Shown: positions 49,652-58,228, numbered from the stretch's first letter. The stretch is DNA of 64,000 nt from Massilia sp. CF038 (GCF_900129765.1 NZ_FQWU01000001.1:1674001-1738000), one strand, 5' to 3'. Notes: generated from the letters alone by a model not told the origin. Made by a program: numbers and translations.

Positions 49652-49680
49652 TTGAAGTTTAGTCAAATTGCAAATACGAT
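49652..49680 (+). promoter_or_regulatory. Sigma-70-type promoter candidate for luxR
   Basis: TTGAAG (49652-49657), a 17-base spacer and TACGAT (49675-49680) form a good vegetative promoter about 55 bp before the luxR start. Confidence 0.5.
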
Positions 49681-49690
49681 CTAGTGTCGA

Positions 49691-49715
49691 TCCGACAGCT
49701 TTATAGAAAGTCGGA
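49691..49715 (+). promoter_or_regulatory. Dyad at luxR transcript start
   Basis: TCCGAC and GTCGGA arms flank a 13-base centre just after the predicted transcription start and 20 bases before the luxR start codon. It could be an operator or an mRNA hairpin near the ribosome site. It does not fit the CT-N12-AG lux-box form. Confidence 0.4.
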
Positions 49716-49734
49716 CAATTCCGGGGGGAAGTGA

Positions 49735-50472
49735 ATGGTCGAGCAGAGTGAGCTGTTGACGCTGTTGAAGAGCGACGGCGTAAGCGGGTGGCAGGCAGCC
49801 TTGTTCAAGCTCGCCCGCAGCCAGGGGTTCGACCAGGTCCTGTATGGGGCGGTGGGGTCGCGCAATGCCAAGCTGGAAAGTGCTTTTTTGCACAGCAATT
49901 ACTCGGCAACCTGGCGCGCGCGCTACGATGCCGACAAGCTGCATTACGTCGATCCGACGGTCTCGCATTGCCTGACCAGCTCGCTGCCGATCGTGTGGGA
50001 GCCGGAAGCGTTCAGCGAACCGGCCCAGCAGGCGCTGTATGAAGAAGCATGCGGCCACGGCATCCGCTCCGGGATTACCTTTCCGATCCATGGACCCAGC
50101 GGCGAATTCGGGGTGGTCAGCTTTGCCTCGGACGAAAAGCCCAGCGAAGAGTTCGACGAGACGATTGCGCACCTGATGCCGTCACTGTCGCTGATTCGCG
50201 ACTATGCGTTTGAATCATCGCTACGCTACATCAACCAGCGCCAGGAAGGGGAAGCACCGCCGCGCCTGACGCGGCGCGAGCTCGAGGTGCTGAACTGGGT
50301 GATGGTGGGGAAATCATCCTGGGAAATTTCCCGCATCACCGCTTGCTCGGAAGCCACTGTGAATTTTCACATTGGCAATATCCGGCAAAAATTTAATGTC
50401 AATACGCGCCAGCAGGCCTTGGTCAAGGCCATCAGCATGGGCATTCTTACCCCGGAAGATCACCATCGCTAA
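49735..50472 (+). CDS. LuxR-family acyl-homoserine-lactone receptor
   Basis: A 245-residue transcription factor with an N-terminal autoinducer-binding domain and a C-terminal GerE-type helix-turn-helix (LTRRELEVLNWVMVGKSSWE to the end). Ligand-pocket residues typical of functional receptors are present: Trp60, Tyr64, Asp73, Pro74, Trp88 and Gly113, the counterparts of TraR Trp57, Tyr61, Asp70, Pro71, Trp85 and Gly113. It should therefore bind an acyl-homoserine lactone. A GGGGGGAAG ribosome site precedes the ATG. Downstream are the convergent rsaL-like gene (26 bp 3' overlap) and luxI, so this is a cognate receptor and not a solo. Confidence 0.95.
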   Translation: MVEQSELLTLLKSDGVSGWQAALFKLARSQGFDQVLYGAVGSRNAKLESAFLHSNYSATWRARYDADKLHYVDPTVSHCLTSSLPIVWEPEAFSEPAQQALYEEACGHGIRSGITFPIHGPSGEFGVVSFASDEKPSEEFDETIAHLMPSLSLIRDYAFESSLRYINQRQEGEAPPRLTRRELEVLNWVMVGKSSWEISRITACSEATVNFHIGNIRQKFNVNTRQQALVKAISMGILTPEDHHR

Positions 50473-50722
50473 GCCGGCCTTTCACGTACAGCTTGACCAG
50501 GATGGCCACCGGGGGCGGGATGCCAAGCCCGGTTTCGAAGCGGCTGCCGCTGGACTGGGTCACGCCAAAGCGTCCCCAGAATTTCTCCTGACTTTCGCGT
50601 TTGCTGATACGGAATTTTTTCAGCTCGGCGTGCGGGGTCGTGGCCGCGAAAGTGGGCTCGGCCGGGACTGCGCCCGAGTCACCTGCCACTGCTTGGTACT
50701 TGAAGTCGTCGTCTTGGGCCAT
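50447..50722 (-). CDS. rsaL: RsaL-like helix-turn-helix repressor
   Basis: A 91-residue protein; start ATG 50722 behind GAGAGGAAAG. After a disordered N-terminus comes a compact HTH domain with SKRESQEKFWGRFGVTQSSG and SRFETGLGIPPPVAILVKLY. This closely fits the RsaL pattern (RESQ-x-x-FW-x-RFG-x-(S/T)QS-x-GSR-x-E), known from the Pseudomonas repressors that bind the luxI-type promoter and limit signal production. Position agrees: between luxR and luxI, opposite to both, with its start facing the luxI promoter and lux box. The 3' end overlaps the luxR 3' end by 26 bp. The symbol is given by family pattern and synteny. Confidence 0.78.
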   Translation of the reverse strand: MAQDDDFKYQAVAGDSGAVPAEPTFAATTPHAELKKFRISKRESQEKFWGRFGVTQSSGSRFETGLGIPPPVAILVKLYVKGRLSDGDLPG

Positions 50723-50774
50723 ATCTTTCCTCTCAAACAAAATTGCAGTATTCCACCCCGGGCCGCGCTGGGCC

Positions 50775-50794
50775 ACCTAGCAACTCTGCTAGTT
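50775..50794 (+). promoter_or_regulatory. Lux-type box in luxI/rsaL intergenic region
   Basis: ACCTAGCAACTCTGCTAGTT fits CT-N12-AG and has perfect CTAGCA/TGCTAG arms. It ends 65 nt before the luxI start and lies 52 nt before the divergent rsaL-like start, so LuxR could activate both. Confidence 0.75.
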
Positions 50795-50859
50795 ATGTTT
50801 CTATCCTTTTTGCATGATTCTCTATGCGGGATGCATAACTTAACTAAGCGAGGTTCCAG

Positions 50860-51447
50860 ATGGCACTGCACATTCGAATTGCTGCACGACGCGATTTCAA
50901 ATCACGCGACCTATGGGAGATGCACAAGCTGCGCGCCAAGGTCTTCAAGGATCGGCTCGGCTGGGAAGTGCCGATCCTGAGCGGGATGGAAATTGATGGC
51001 TACGATGCGCTCGATCCGCTCTACATGATGATCCGCGAACCGGGGGGCGGCGCCTTGCGCGGGTGCTGGCGCCTGCTGCCCACCGAGGGGCCGTACATGC
51101 TCAAGGATTCGTTTGCCCAGCTCTTGCACGGGCAGGATGCGCCGCAGCACGCGCGCATCTGGGAATTGAGCCGCTTTGCCATCGAGACCGATGGCAATGC
51201 CTGCTTCGGTTTTTCCGAAATCACCATGGAATCGATCGGCGAGATCATCAGCCATGGCTATCACGCCGGCATCGACCAGTACGTCACCGTCACCACCACC
51301 GCCATTGAACGGCTGCTGCGCCGCGCTGGCGTGGTTACACGCCGTTTTGGCGCACCCTTGCAGATCGGGGTCGAGCGGGCAGTGGCCCTGTATGTCGACG
51401 TGCCGGCCACCCATGCTGTCATGTTCGACACCCGCCTGGCGTCCTGA
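50860..51447 (+). CDS. LuxI-family acyl-homoserine-lactone synthase
   Basis: A 195-residue cytosolic enzyme making an acyl-homoserine lactone from S-adenosylmethionine and an acyl carrier. All ten hallmark positions can be found: Arg25, Phe29, Trp35, Glu44, Asp46, Asp49, Arg71, Phe85, Glu102 and Arg105 (motifs RAKVF, GWEVP, EIDGYD, CWRLLP, WELSR). It therefore looks fully active; acyl-chain length cannot be predicted reliably. GAGG lies about 10 bases before the ATG. A lux-type box 65 nt upstream predicts positive autoregulation, and the RsaL-like repressor gene diverges from it. Its stop is 6 bp from the convergent helical-protein stop. Confidence 0.96.
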   Translation: MALHIRIAARRDFKSRDLWEMHKLRAKVFKDRLGWEVPILSGMEIDGYDALDPLYMMIREPGGGALRGCWRLLPTEGPYMLKDSFAQLLHGQDAPQHARIWELSRFAIETDGNACFGFSEITMESIGEIISHGYHAGIDQYVTVTTTAIERLLRRAGVVTRRFGAPLQIGVERAVALYVDVPATHAVMFDTRLAS

Positions 51448-51453
51448 GCCGCT

Positions 51454-52398
51454 TCAGGCCCGCAGGGCCGCTGCCGCCTTGCTCACCAGTGCCCAGTGCG
51501 GCAGGGCAGCCTGCAGCTGGCGCGCGGCCAGGCCAGGCGGCTGCTGCGCCAGTGCGCCTGCCTCCAGCAGCAAGCTGTGGCAGGTGCTGGCCGCGGCGCA
51601 GCGCAATGTGTCGATGGCCGCGCCGGTATCGTCCAGCCTGCCCAGAAAGCGCGACAGCGCCGGCAGCAAGCTCTGCAAATAATCGGCCTCGGCGCGGGTG
51701 GCCATTTGCTCGCCCTGCAACTGGGTCAGCTGGCGCCGCACGCCTTCCAGCGCGCTGGCATGCAGCACCATTTCCTGGCGCAGCGGTTCGGCATGGGGCC
51801 CGAGCAGCCAGGGCGCGTCCTGGCGCAAGGCCGCGTCGTCAAGCCGGCTCTGGAGGGCGCTCGCTTGCTGCGAGAGCAGGAAGGCATGCACGGCATCGGC
51901 TTGCAGACATTCCGTGACAAGGGCGGTGTCGGAGGCCAGTTCGTGCGACGCGCGCGCCATTTGCGCCAGGTAGCTGGCGACGTCGCGGCTGAGGGTGTCG
52001 AGGGCGGCCAAGGGCGCGGCCATGCGGCGGCGCAAGGCGTCGAGGGCGTGGGCGCCGCCTTGCTGGTCCGGCCCTTGCGCCTGCAAGGCTGCCAGAACGG
52101 CTGGCTGCGCCATGCTGTGCCCGACAAAAGCGAGCATCGCAAGCGCGCTGCCCAGCGCCGGGCGGGCCCGCGCTTGCCAGGCTGCAGCGAGGGTGCGCAC
52201 CATGCTCAGGTACTGGCCCACCACCGGACGGGTCACTGCGGCGCGCACCGGCAGGCGCGCCACGTCGTGCGCCAGGCTGTCGAGCTGAGGCGCCAGATCC
52301 GCCAGGGCGGCGCTGGCAGTGCCAATGGCGGGACACCAGAAGGCGCTGTCGGCCTCGCCTGGTGCATGCTGCTGGTGAAGAACGGCAAGATTCGACAT
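51454..52398 (-). CDS. All-helical protein resembling HBL/NHE-type alpha-pore-forming toxins
   Basis: A 314-residue protein with almost only long amphipathic helices and no signal peptide. Two segments recall HBL/NHE (ClyA-superfamily) components: AAWQARARPALGSALAM, like their W-x3-I-x-P-x-L helix, and SYLAQMARASHELASDTALV, like the helix with F-x(4)-SD-T. A final helix with PHWALVSKAAAAL also fits. The hydrophobic tongue expected between the long helices is missing; only DAPWLLGP is there, as in soluble partner subunits of such toxins. GGGGAG precedes the ATG. A lux-type box lies 66 nt upstream, the same distance as before luxI, so quorum control is likely. The homology is a pattern judgement, and it could be another coiled-coil protein. 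Confidence 0.6.
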   Translation of the reverse strand: MSNLAVLHQQHAPGEADSAFWCPAIGTASAALADLAPQLDSLAHDVARLPVRAAVTRPVVGQYLSMVRTLAAAWQARARPALGSALAMLAFVGHSMAQPAVLAALQAQGPDQQGGAHALDALRRRMAAPLAALDTLSRDVASYLAQMARASHELASDTALVTECLQADAVHAFLLSQQASALQSRLDDAALRQDAPWLLGPHAEPLRQEMVLHASALEGVRRQLTQLQGEQMATRAEADYLQSLLPALSRFLGRLDDTGAAIDTLRCAAASTCHSLLLEAGALAQQPPGLAARQLQAALPHWALVSKAAAALRA

Positions 52399-52464
52399 GC
52401 GCCTACTCCCCTTGCGGGACGACCCCGCATCACCCCATTACAGGCGCGCACGTTTGCCGGGCCT

Positions 52465-52484
52465 AGCTCTCAGATGTACTAGCT
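52465..52484 (-). promoter_or_regulatory. Second lux-type box, upstream of helical protein
   Basis: Read on the minus strand, AGCTAGTACATCTGAGAGCT fits CT-N12-AG and matches the luxI box at 13 of 20 positions (shared CTAG-x-A and TCTG cores). A TGTAAT -10-like hexamer (52442-52437) lies at the distance expected for a LuxR-activated promoter. Confidence 0.6.
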
Positions 52485-52647
52485 TGTATTTACGAGCCAG
52501 GCGCGGCTGCGAGGAGGGCGAGCGCGCGCGGCGCTGCGGCGTTGGCGCCCGCCCGCGCCATTTCCTTGAGCGCGCGCAAGCAATCGCCGGCGCGGCCGAA
52601 CGCGACGCCGTGGGTGCGGTCTGACTGAGCAGTCACCGGAGCACATC

Positions 52648-52863
52648 ATGCACACACCTATAAGCAAATCGGGCAGGCAAGGGCTGCTGGCCTGGCTGCG
52701 CGCGCGCCTTCGGCGGCAGCCGCACGGGGCGGCGCTGGCCGCACTGGCCGTTCCACCGGCGCCTGGCCCGCCCGAGGCCGTAGCGCCACCACCGGCCCCC
52801 GAGCCGCCCGACGAGATCGACATTGCCGGCTGGCCTGCGCTGGTCGCCCCGTTTTACGACTAG
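52648..52863 (+). CDS. Small proline-rich protein, 71 aa
   Basis: ATG 52648 has GGAG about 8 bases upstream. The product has a basic amphipathic N-terminus (GRQGLLAWLRARLRRQ), an Ala/Pro-rich middle and an acidic, Trp-containing tail (PPDEIDIAGWPALVAPFYD). I see no known domain. The clean ribosome site and the sharp basic-to-acidic layout support translation. It lies between the divergently read helical protein and the convergent prolyl-oligopeptidase gene, so it is alone on its strand. It lies 164 bp beyond the second lux-type box, on the opposite side from the helical gene, too far for direct activation. Confidence 0.5.
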   Translation: MHTPISKSGRQGLLAWLRARLRRQPHGAALAALAVPPAPGPPEAVAPPPAPEPPDEIDIAGWPALVAPFYD

Positions 52864-52879
52864 CGGCGCAAGTGGCGGT

Positions 52880-54928
52880 TCAAGCCAGGGTGTCGCGCAA
52901 AAAGCTGTAGGTCAGTGCCCACATGCGCGCCTGCTGTTCGTTGTTGGCCGCGCCTGCGTGGCCGCCGTCCAGGTTTTCCCAGTACAGCACATCGTGGCCT
53001 TGGGCTTGCATGCGCGCGACCATCTTGCGCGCGTGGCCGGGGTGGACCCTGTCATCACGGGTCGAGGTGGTCAGCAGCGCGCGTGGGTAGCGCTGGCCGG
53101 CGCGCACCTGCTGGTAAGGCGAATAGCGGCCGATGAATGCCCAGTCTGCGGGCAGGTCGGGGTCGCCATATTCGCCCATCCACGACGCGCCTGCCAGCAG
53201 CCGGTGGTAGCGCCGCATGTCCAGCAAAGGCACCTGGCACACCACGGCGCCAAACAGGTCCGGCCGCTGCGTCATCGCGGCGCCCACCAGCAAGCCGCCG
53301 TTGCTGCCGCCCATGATCCCCAGGTGGCGTGGACTGCTCAGCTTGCGTGCGACCAGGTCTTCTGCCACCGCTATAAAGTCGTCAAACGCGTTCTGGCGGT
53401 GCTCGCGCAAGGCGCCCTGGTGCCAGCGCGGACCGAACTCGCCGCCGCCACGGATATTGGCCACCACATGGATGCCGCCGTGCGCCAGCCAGGCAGCACC
53501 AGTGACCGCGCTGTAGCTGGGTTTGAGCGAAATTTCAAAGCCGCCATAGCCGTACAGCAGGGCCGGGTTGTTGCCATCGAGTGCAGTGTCGCTAGGCATT
53601 ACCACAAAATATGGAATCGCCGTGCCATCGCGCGACTGGGCCTGGTACTGGCGCACCTGGCAGCGCGCTGCATCGAACCAGGCCGGCATGGCCTTGAGCG
53701 CGTGCCGCGTATTGCTGCCGGCCGTGGCCAGGTATAAGGTGGTGGGCGTCAGAAAATCGTTGACCGTCAAGAAGTAACGGTCCGAGCTGTAGCGATCTTC
53801 GGCGCTGACCTCCAGCGAACCGAAGCCGGGCGAGGCCACCGTGCGCCGCTCCCACAGGCCAGCAATGTGGCGCAGCTCGATAATGCGGTTGCTCACGTTG
53901 TCCAGTTCAACCAGCAGCAACGCGTCGCGCGTGACGGCCACGCTGTCGAGCGAGCGCGCGGCGCTGGGCTGAAACAAGACCTGGAACTGGCGTTCGCCGG
54001 CCATGAAGGCGCGCAAGCGAATGGCCAGTAGCGCGCCTTGGGGCCAGGTCTGGCCGCCAATGGTCCAGTCCGAACGCAGTTCAATCAATAACTGGTCCCA
54101 GGCGGTCCAGGCGTTTGCATCGTCGGGCTTGGCGATGGGGTGCAATTGCCCGTGCTCGCGCAAAAACAGATGGCTGGTATAAAACGTGATCTGGCGCTCG
54201 ACAAACTGCCATGCGCCCTCGGGCGTCAGGGTTTGCCATGCGGCCACTGCCAGGTCGTCCGGCGCCGCCTCGTACACCAGGGCAGCGTCGGCCAGCGCGC
54301 TGCCGCGGCGCCATTCGCGCACGCTGCGCGGGTAGCCGGACGCGGTCAGACTGCCGGGGCCGAAGTCGGTCGCCACCAGCAGGCAATCGTGCTCGACCCA
54401 GCTGGCACTGCTTTTCGCAGCGGGCAACTGAAAGCCGTCGGCCACAAACTGGCAAGTGCGCAAGTCGAATTCACGCAGCACGCTGGCATCGCCGCCACCG
54501 CGCGAGAGCGAAATCAGGCAGCGCTGGCCGTCCGGCGGCAAAAAACGCGCGCCCGACCAGACCCAGTTTTCCTGCTCGGCGCTGGCCAGGTGGTCGAGGT
54601 CGAGCACGGTCTCCCATGCCGGCTCGGGCAGTGCATATTGTGCGGGCGTGGTGCGCCGCCACAGCCCGCGCACATGCGCATCGTCGCGCCAGAAATTGTA
54701 ATACAGGCCGGCATGCTGGGACACAAACGGAATCCGTTCGCGCGAATTGAAGATCGTCTGCAAGCGCGCGTGCAGGGGCGCAAAATGGGGACTGCGCTCA
54801 AGTGTATTGACGGTGCTGGCGTTGCGCTCGCGCACCCATTGCAGGGCCGCCTCGCCATCAATATCTTCCAGCCAGAGATAGGGATCGTGGGCATCCTGCG
54901 CTGCGCACGCGATTGTCAATTCATTCAT
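52880..54928 (-). CDS. Prolyl oligopeptidase family serine peptidase
   Basis: A 682-residue S9A-type enzyme. The N-terminal DPYLWLEDIDGEAAL and NFWRDDAHVRGLWRRT motifs lead into a beta-propeller (about 75-400), followed by an alpha/beta hydrolase domain. Catalytic residues: Ser in MGGSNGGLL near 541, Asp in STRDDRVHPGHA near 626, His in DGGHAGA near 659. The propeller-to-catalytic hinge motif GYGGFEISLKP and the oxyanion NIRGGGEFG are present. It has no signal peptide from ATG 54928, so it is cytoplasmic; such enzymes cleave proline-containing short peptides. The start was chosen at MNELTI just before the conserved WLED; the ribosome site is weak. Confidence 0.93.
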   Translation of the reverse strand: MNELTIACAAQDAHDPYLWLEDIDGEAALQWVRERNASTVNTLERSPHFAPLHARLQTIFNSRERIPFVSQHAGLYYNFWRDDAHVRGLWRRTTPAQYALPEPAWETVLDLDHLASAEQENWVWSGARFLPPDGQRCLISLSRGGGDASVLREFDLRTCQFVADGFQLPAAKSSASWVEHDCLLVATDFGPGSLTASGYPRSVREWRRGSALADAALVYEAAPDDLAVAAWQTLTPEGAWQFVERQITFYTSHLFLREHGQLHPIAKPDDANAWTAWDQLLIELRSDWTIGGQTWPQGALLAIRLRAFMAGERQFQVLFQPSAARSLDSVAVTRDALLLVELDNVSNRIIELRHIAGLWERRTVASPGFGSLEVSAEDRYSSDRYFLTVNDFLTPTTLYLATAGSNTRHALKAMPAWFDAARCQVRQYQAQSRDGTAIPYFVVMPSDTALDGNNPALLYGYGGFEISLKPSYSAVTGAAWLAHGGIHVVANIRGGGEFGPRWHQGALREHRQNAFDDFIAVAEDLVARKLSSPRHLGIMGGSNGGLLVGAAMTQRPDLFGAVVCQVPLLDMRRYHRLLAGASWMGEYGDPDLPADWAFIGRYSPYQQVRAGQRYPRALLTTSTRDDRVHPGHARKMVARMQAQGHDVLYWENLDGGHAGAANNEQQARMWALTYSFLRDTLA

Positions 54929-55106
54929 GGTTCTTGTCGCTTTGTCTTGTTTCCGGCGCAGCTGGCCGGCCGGGCTCATCCTAGCACCATTGCCCCCTGG
55001 CGCGCAGGGCAGGCACGCACTGTTATTTATCAATTGCATCTTATTGCCGTGCCAAGTAATCTGGCAGCGCAGCGCCCAGTGGGCGTCTTGGAAAAAACAG
55101 GGCACG

Positions 55107-58100
55107 ATGACGCAAGCGATGACGAGATCGATGAAACGGGCGGTACACGGCATGCCGACGCGCGCGCGCGTGCTGCTGTTTTGCGCCAGCATTGCCGTCT
55201 CGACGCTGGTCGGACTGACCCTGTATGCCCTGGCCCAGCGCGTGGTCGAAGCCGATGCCCTGCGCCGTTTCGACGCGGTCGCTGGCAGCGTGCAAGTGAG
55301 CCTGGGCGCACGCGTCAAGTCGTACACCGATGCCTTGCGCGGGGTGGTGGCCCTGTTCGACAGCAGCGAGACGGTGCCATCGCGGCTGGCGTTCCAGCGT
55401 TATGTGGATTCGCTCGATGTGGCGCGCAATTTCCCCGCCATTGAAGGCGTCAGTTTTGCGCGCTGGGTGCCGGAGGCCGAGCGAGAGCGTTTTGTCAGCG
55501 CGGTGCGGGCCGACCGCAGCCTCGAGCCGCAAGGCTATCCTGAATTCGACATCACCCCGCCCGGGCGCCGCAACGGCTATACCGTGTTGCAGTACATCGA
55601 ACCGATGGCGCCGCTGCGTTCGCGCCATGGGCTCGACATTGGCGCGGAAGCGCTGCGCGGCGCCTTGCTGGAGCAGGCGCGCGACTCGGGCGCCCTGAGC
55701 GCCACCAACTTGCCGGTGCTGGTAGCCTCGCCCGAACCGCACGTGGGGCTGGCCATGCGCTTGCCGGTGTACCGGCCCGGCATGGCGCGCACCAGCGTGG
55801 CGGAGCGGCGCGCCGCTTATCTGGGTTCAGTGGGCATTGGCTTTTCGGTACCGGCGCTGGTGGAAAGCGCGCTGGCACAGAGCCTGTCACGCAATGTGCA
55901 GGTCACGCTGTATGCGCACGGCGCCGTTCCCAGCGCAGTGAAGGTAGCGGGCAAGGCGCTCACATTGGGCGCCAACGACCGCCTGCTGTATCGTGGTGCG
56001 CCTGTTGCTACTGACGGCGACGTGCTGGAAACGATCCTGCCCGTCGACTTTCATGGCAGCCTGTGGAAGGCCCATTTCCGGGCCGAGAAAAAGGCGATGT
56101 ACACCGGCTTCGATCAGCTTTTTCCCGCCATTGCGGGCCTGACCGGCTTCTCCGGGATGATGCTGATCTCGGCCTTCTTCACCATGCTGTTCCGCTCGCG
56201 CAGCGGCGCCATCGACCAGCGCTTGCTGCTCGATTCGGTCCTGAACAGCGTCGATGCGCACGTCTACATGAAAGACCGCGAGCGGCGCTACATCTACGTC
56301 AACGCCCGCACTGCCGAAGCGATGGGCATGCCGGCGGGGCAGATCATCGGCAAGCTCGATCGCGATGTGCTGCCCCCGGCCCGGGCTGACTATTACTGGG
56401 AACAGGACTTGCCCCTGTTCCGCAATGGCGCGCGCCAGCCTGGCCAGCTGGTGGAATTTACCCAGCTCGATGGCGACGTGCGCCAGCTGTGGACCGTGAA
56501 GGTGCCAATCGTGGTCAAGGGGGAAGTGACGGCCGTGATCGGTCTGTCGACCGATGTCACCGAGTTGCATCGCCTGAAGGCGCAGGCCGACGCCGCCAAC
56601 CAGGCCAAGAGCAACTTCCTGTCGAACATGAGCCACGAGATCCGCACGCCGATGAACAGCATCATCGGCATGTCGCACCTGGCGCTCAAGTCGGTGACCC
56701 ATCCGAAGCAGCGCGATTACCTGGAAAAGATTCACCACTCGGGCCAGCACCTGCTGGGCATCATCAACGACATTCTCGATTTTTCCAAGATCGAGGCGGG
56801 CAAGCTGGAACTGGAAGTGCTGGACTTCGGTCTGGCCACGCTGATGCAGGACATTGCCAACCAACTGGGGCAGGCAGCGGCCAACAAGCAGCTGGAACTG
56901 ACGGTCGATATCGAGGCGGGCCTGGCGCACCAGTTGCGCGGCGACCCGCTGCGCCTGGAACAGGTGCTGCTCAACTTCACCAGCAACGCTATCAAGTTCT
57001 CCCACAACGGCGAAGTGCGGATCGTGGTGCGGGTGGTGGAAGACGACGGCACCGACATTCTCGTGCGCTTTGAAGTGCACGACCACGGCATCGGCATGAG
57101 CGAGGCCGAAATTGCCGATCTGTTCAAATCGTTCCACCAGGCCGACCCGTCGACCACGCGCAAATATGGCGGTACCGGTCTCGGTCTGGTGATCAGCAAG
57201 CAGCTGGCCGAACTGATGGGCGGCGAGGTGGGGGTCGAGAGCACGCCTGGCCAGGGCAGCAGCTTCTGGTTCACCGCCCGCCTGACGCGCGCCCAGAGCT
57301 TCCTCAGTGCCGAGCGTGGCGAAGTCACCCCCGAAGTGCTGGCACGCCTGCGCGGCGCCTATCTGCTGCTGGTGGAAGACAATGTGTTCAGCCAGCAGGT
57401 CGGCCAGGAATTGCTGGAGCAAGTCGGCGCCACGGTGGTCGTGGCCAACAACGGCAAGGAAGCGATTGACCTGATGCACAAGCACAGTTTCGACTGTGTG
57501 CTGATGGATGTGCAAATGCCGGTAATGGATGGCTTTGAGGCGACGCGCATGATCCGCGCCGATCCGCGCTTGCGCAGCGCGGTCGTGATTGCCATGACGG
57601 CCAATGCCGGCAGCGACGACCAGAAGCGCTGCATGGACGCGGGGATGGATGAATTTGTCACCAAGCCGGTCGCGCCCAATCTGCTGTTCGAGGTGATCGC
57701 CAAGTGGCTCGATGTGCACGCCCAGCGCGGCGCGGCCCTGACGCCGCCGGTGGCGCCAGCGGTGGCGCCATTGGCGGCGCCGCCAATGGCCATGTCCGGC
57801 CGTCCCGAGCTGCTCGATCTGGCCGTGCTGTCGACAACCTTTGGGGCCAATCCGGCCAAGATGCGTAAATATGCACTGCTGTTCCTGGAGTCGGCACGCG
57901 AAGCGCTGGACGCCATCGAAGAAGCCGTGGCGCAGCGCGATGGCGCCCGTGCCGCCGACCTGGGACACCGCCTCAAATCGTCGGCGCGCGCGATTGGCGC
58001 CATGGGCTTTGCCAACTTGTGCGAAGCGCTCGAATCAATGCGGGGCGGGGAAGGGCAGGACGACGCGCCCCTGCTGGTGGCGCGCATGGGCGAGCTGCTG

Positions 58101-58151
58101 GCCGAACTGGCCGAGCATATCGAGCAGGAAGTGGCAGTGGCGGCGACTTGA
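55107..58151 (+). CDS. CHASE-domain hybrid sensor histidine kinase
   Basis: A 1014-residue inner-membrane kinase (from ATG 55107; ATG 55131 is an alternative). First transmembrane helix about 20-42, periplasmic CHASE ligand-binding domain (about 75-300; FPAIEGVSFARWVP motif), second helix about 340-362, PAS (about 375-490), HisKA with His in NMSHEIRTPMN near 508, HATPase (KYGGTGLGLVISKQL), receiver with Asp in CVLMDVQMPVMDG near 798, and a C-terminal HPt domain with His in LGHRLKSSAR near 953. All elements of a His-Asp-His relay are in one chain; the final response regulator is elsewhere. CHASE domains bind small extracellular molecules such as cytokinin-like or short-chain ligands; the ligand here is unknown. 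Confidence 0.93.
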   Translation: MTQAMTRSMKRAVHGMPTRARVLLFCASIAVSTLVGLTLYALAQRVVEADALRRFDAVAGSVQVSLGARVKSYTDALRGVVALFDSSETVPSRLAFQRYVDSLDVARNFPAIEGVSFARWVPEAERERFVSAVRADRSLEPQGYPEFDITPPGRRNGYTVLQYIEPMAPLRSRHGLDIGAEALRGALLEQARDSGALSATNLPVLVASPEPHVGLAMRLPVYRPGMARTSVAERRAAYLGSVGIGFSVPALVESALAQSLSRNVQVTLYAHGAVPSAVKVAGKALTLGANDRLLYRGAPVATDGDVLETILPVDFHGSLWKAHFRAEKKAMYTGFDQLFPAIAGLTGFSGMMLISAFFTMLFRSRSGAIDQRLLLDSVLNSVDAHVYMKDRERRYIYVNARTAEAMGMPAGQIIGKLDRDVLPPARADYYWEQDLPLFRNGARQPGQLVEFTQLDGDVRQLWTVKVPIVVKGEVTAVIGLSTDVTELHRLKAQADAANQAKSNFLSNMSHEIRTPMNSIIGMSHLALKSVTHPKQRDYLEKIHHSGQHLLGIINDILDFSKIEAGKLELEVLDFGLATLMQDIANQLGQAAANKQLELTVDIEAGLAHQLRGDPLRLEQVLLNFTSNAIKFSHNGEVRIVVRVVEDDGTDILVRFEVHDHGIGMSEAEIADLFKSFHQADPSTTRKYGGTGLGLVISKQLAELMGGEVGVESTPGQGSSFWFTARLTRAQSFLSAERGEVTPEVLARLRGAYLLLVEDNVFSQQVGQELLEQVGATVVVANNGKEAIDLMHKHSFDCVLMDVQMPVMDGFEATRMIRADPRLRSAVVIAMTANAGSDDQKRCMDAGMDEFVTKPVAPNLLFEVIAKWLDVHAQRGAALTPPVAPAVAPLAAPPMAMSGRPELLDLAVLSTTFGANPAKMRKYALLFLESAREALDAIEEAVAQRDGARAADLGHRLKSSARAIGAMGFANLCEALESMRGGEGQDDAPLLVARMGELLAELAEHIEQEVAVAAT

Positions 58152-58163
58152 AGCGTGCTGCCC

Positions 58164-58179
58164 TACCGCCCGGGCGGTA
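58164..58179. promoter_or_regulatory. Perfect 16-bp palindrome upstream of recC
   Basis: TACCGCCCGGGCGGTA is fully self-complementary, 12 bp after the kinase stop and 49 bp before recC. It is followed by AAAAA and not T residues, so an operator is as likely as a hairpin. Confidence 0.4.
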
Positions 58180-58228
58180 AAAATAGTATGCTGTGGCGCT
58201 GCGTCCCCACGCATTTTCCCGGAGCACC

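Larger units (their letters stand above)
49373..49734. other. AT-rich divergent intergenic region
   Basis: 362 bp without a gene, clearly AT-richer than its surroundings, between the REC-GGDEF-EAL gene (minus) and luxR (plus). It holds a promoter candidate and a dyad near luxR, listed separately, and a 7-bp stem ATGCGCG/CGCGCAT at 49441-49457 whose arm runs into TTTTT (to 49461). That stem looks like a plus-strand terminator, though no plus-strand gene precedes it. Confidence 0.55.

Noticed and set aside
49691-49715. Lux box for luxR autoregulation
   Set aside because: The dyad TCCGAC-N13-GTCGGA does not fit CT-N12-AG and differs from the two boxes at 50775 and 52465.
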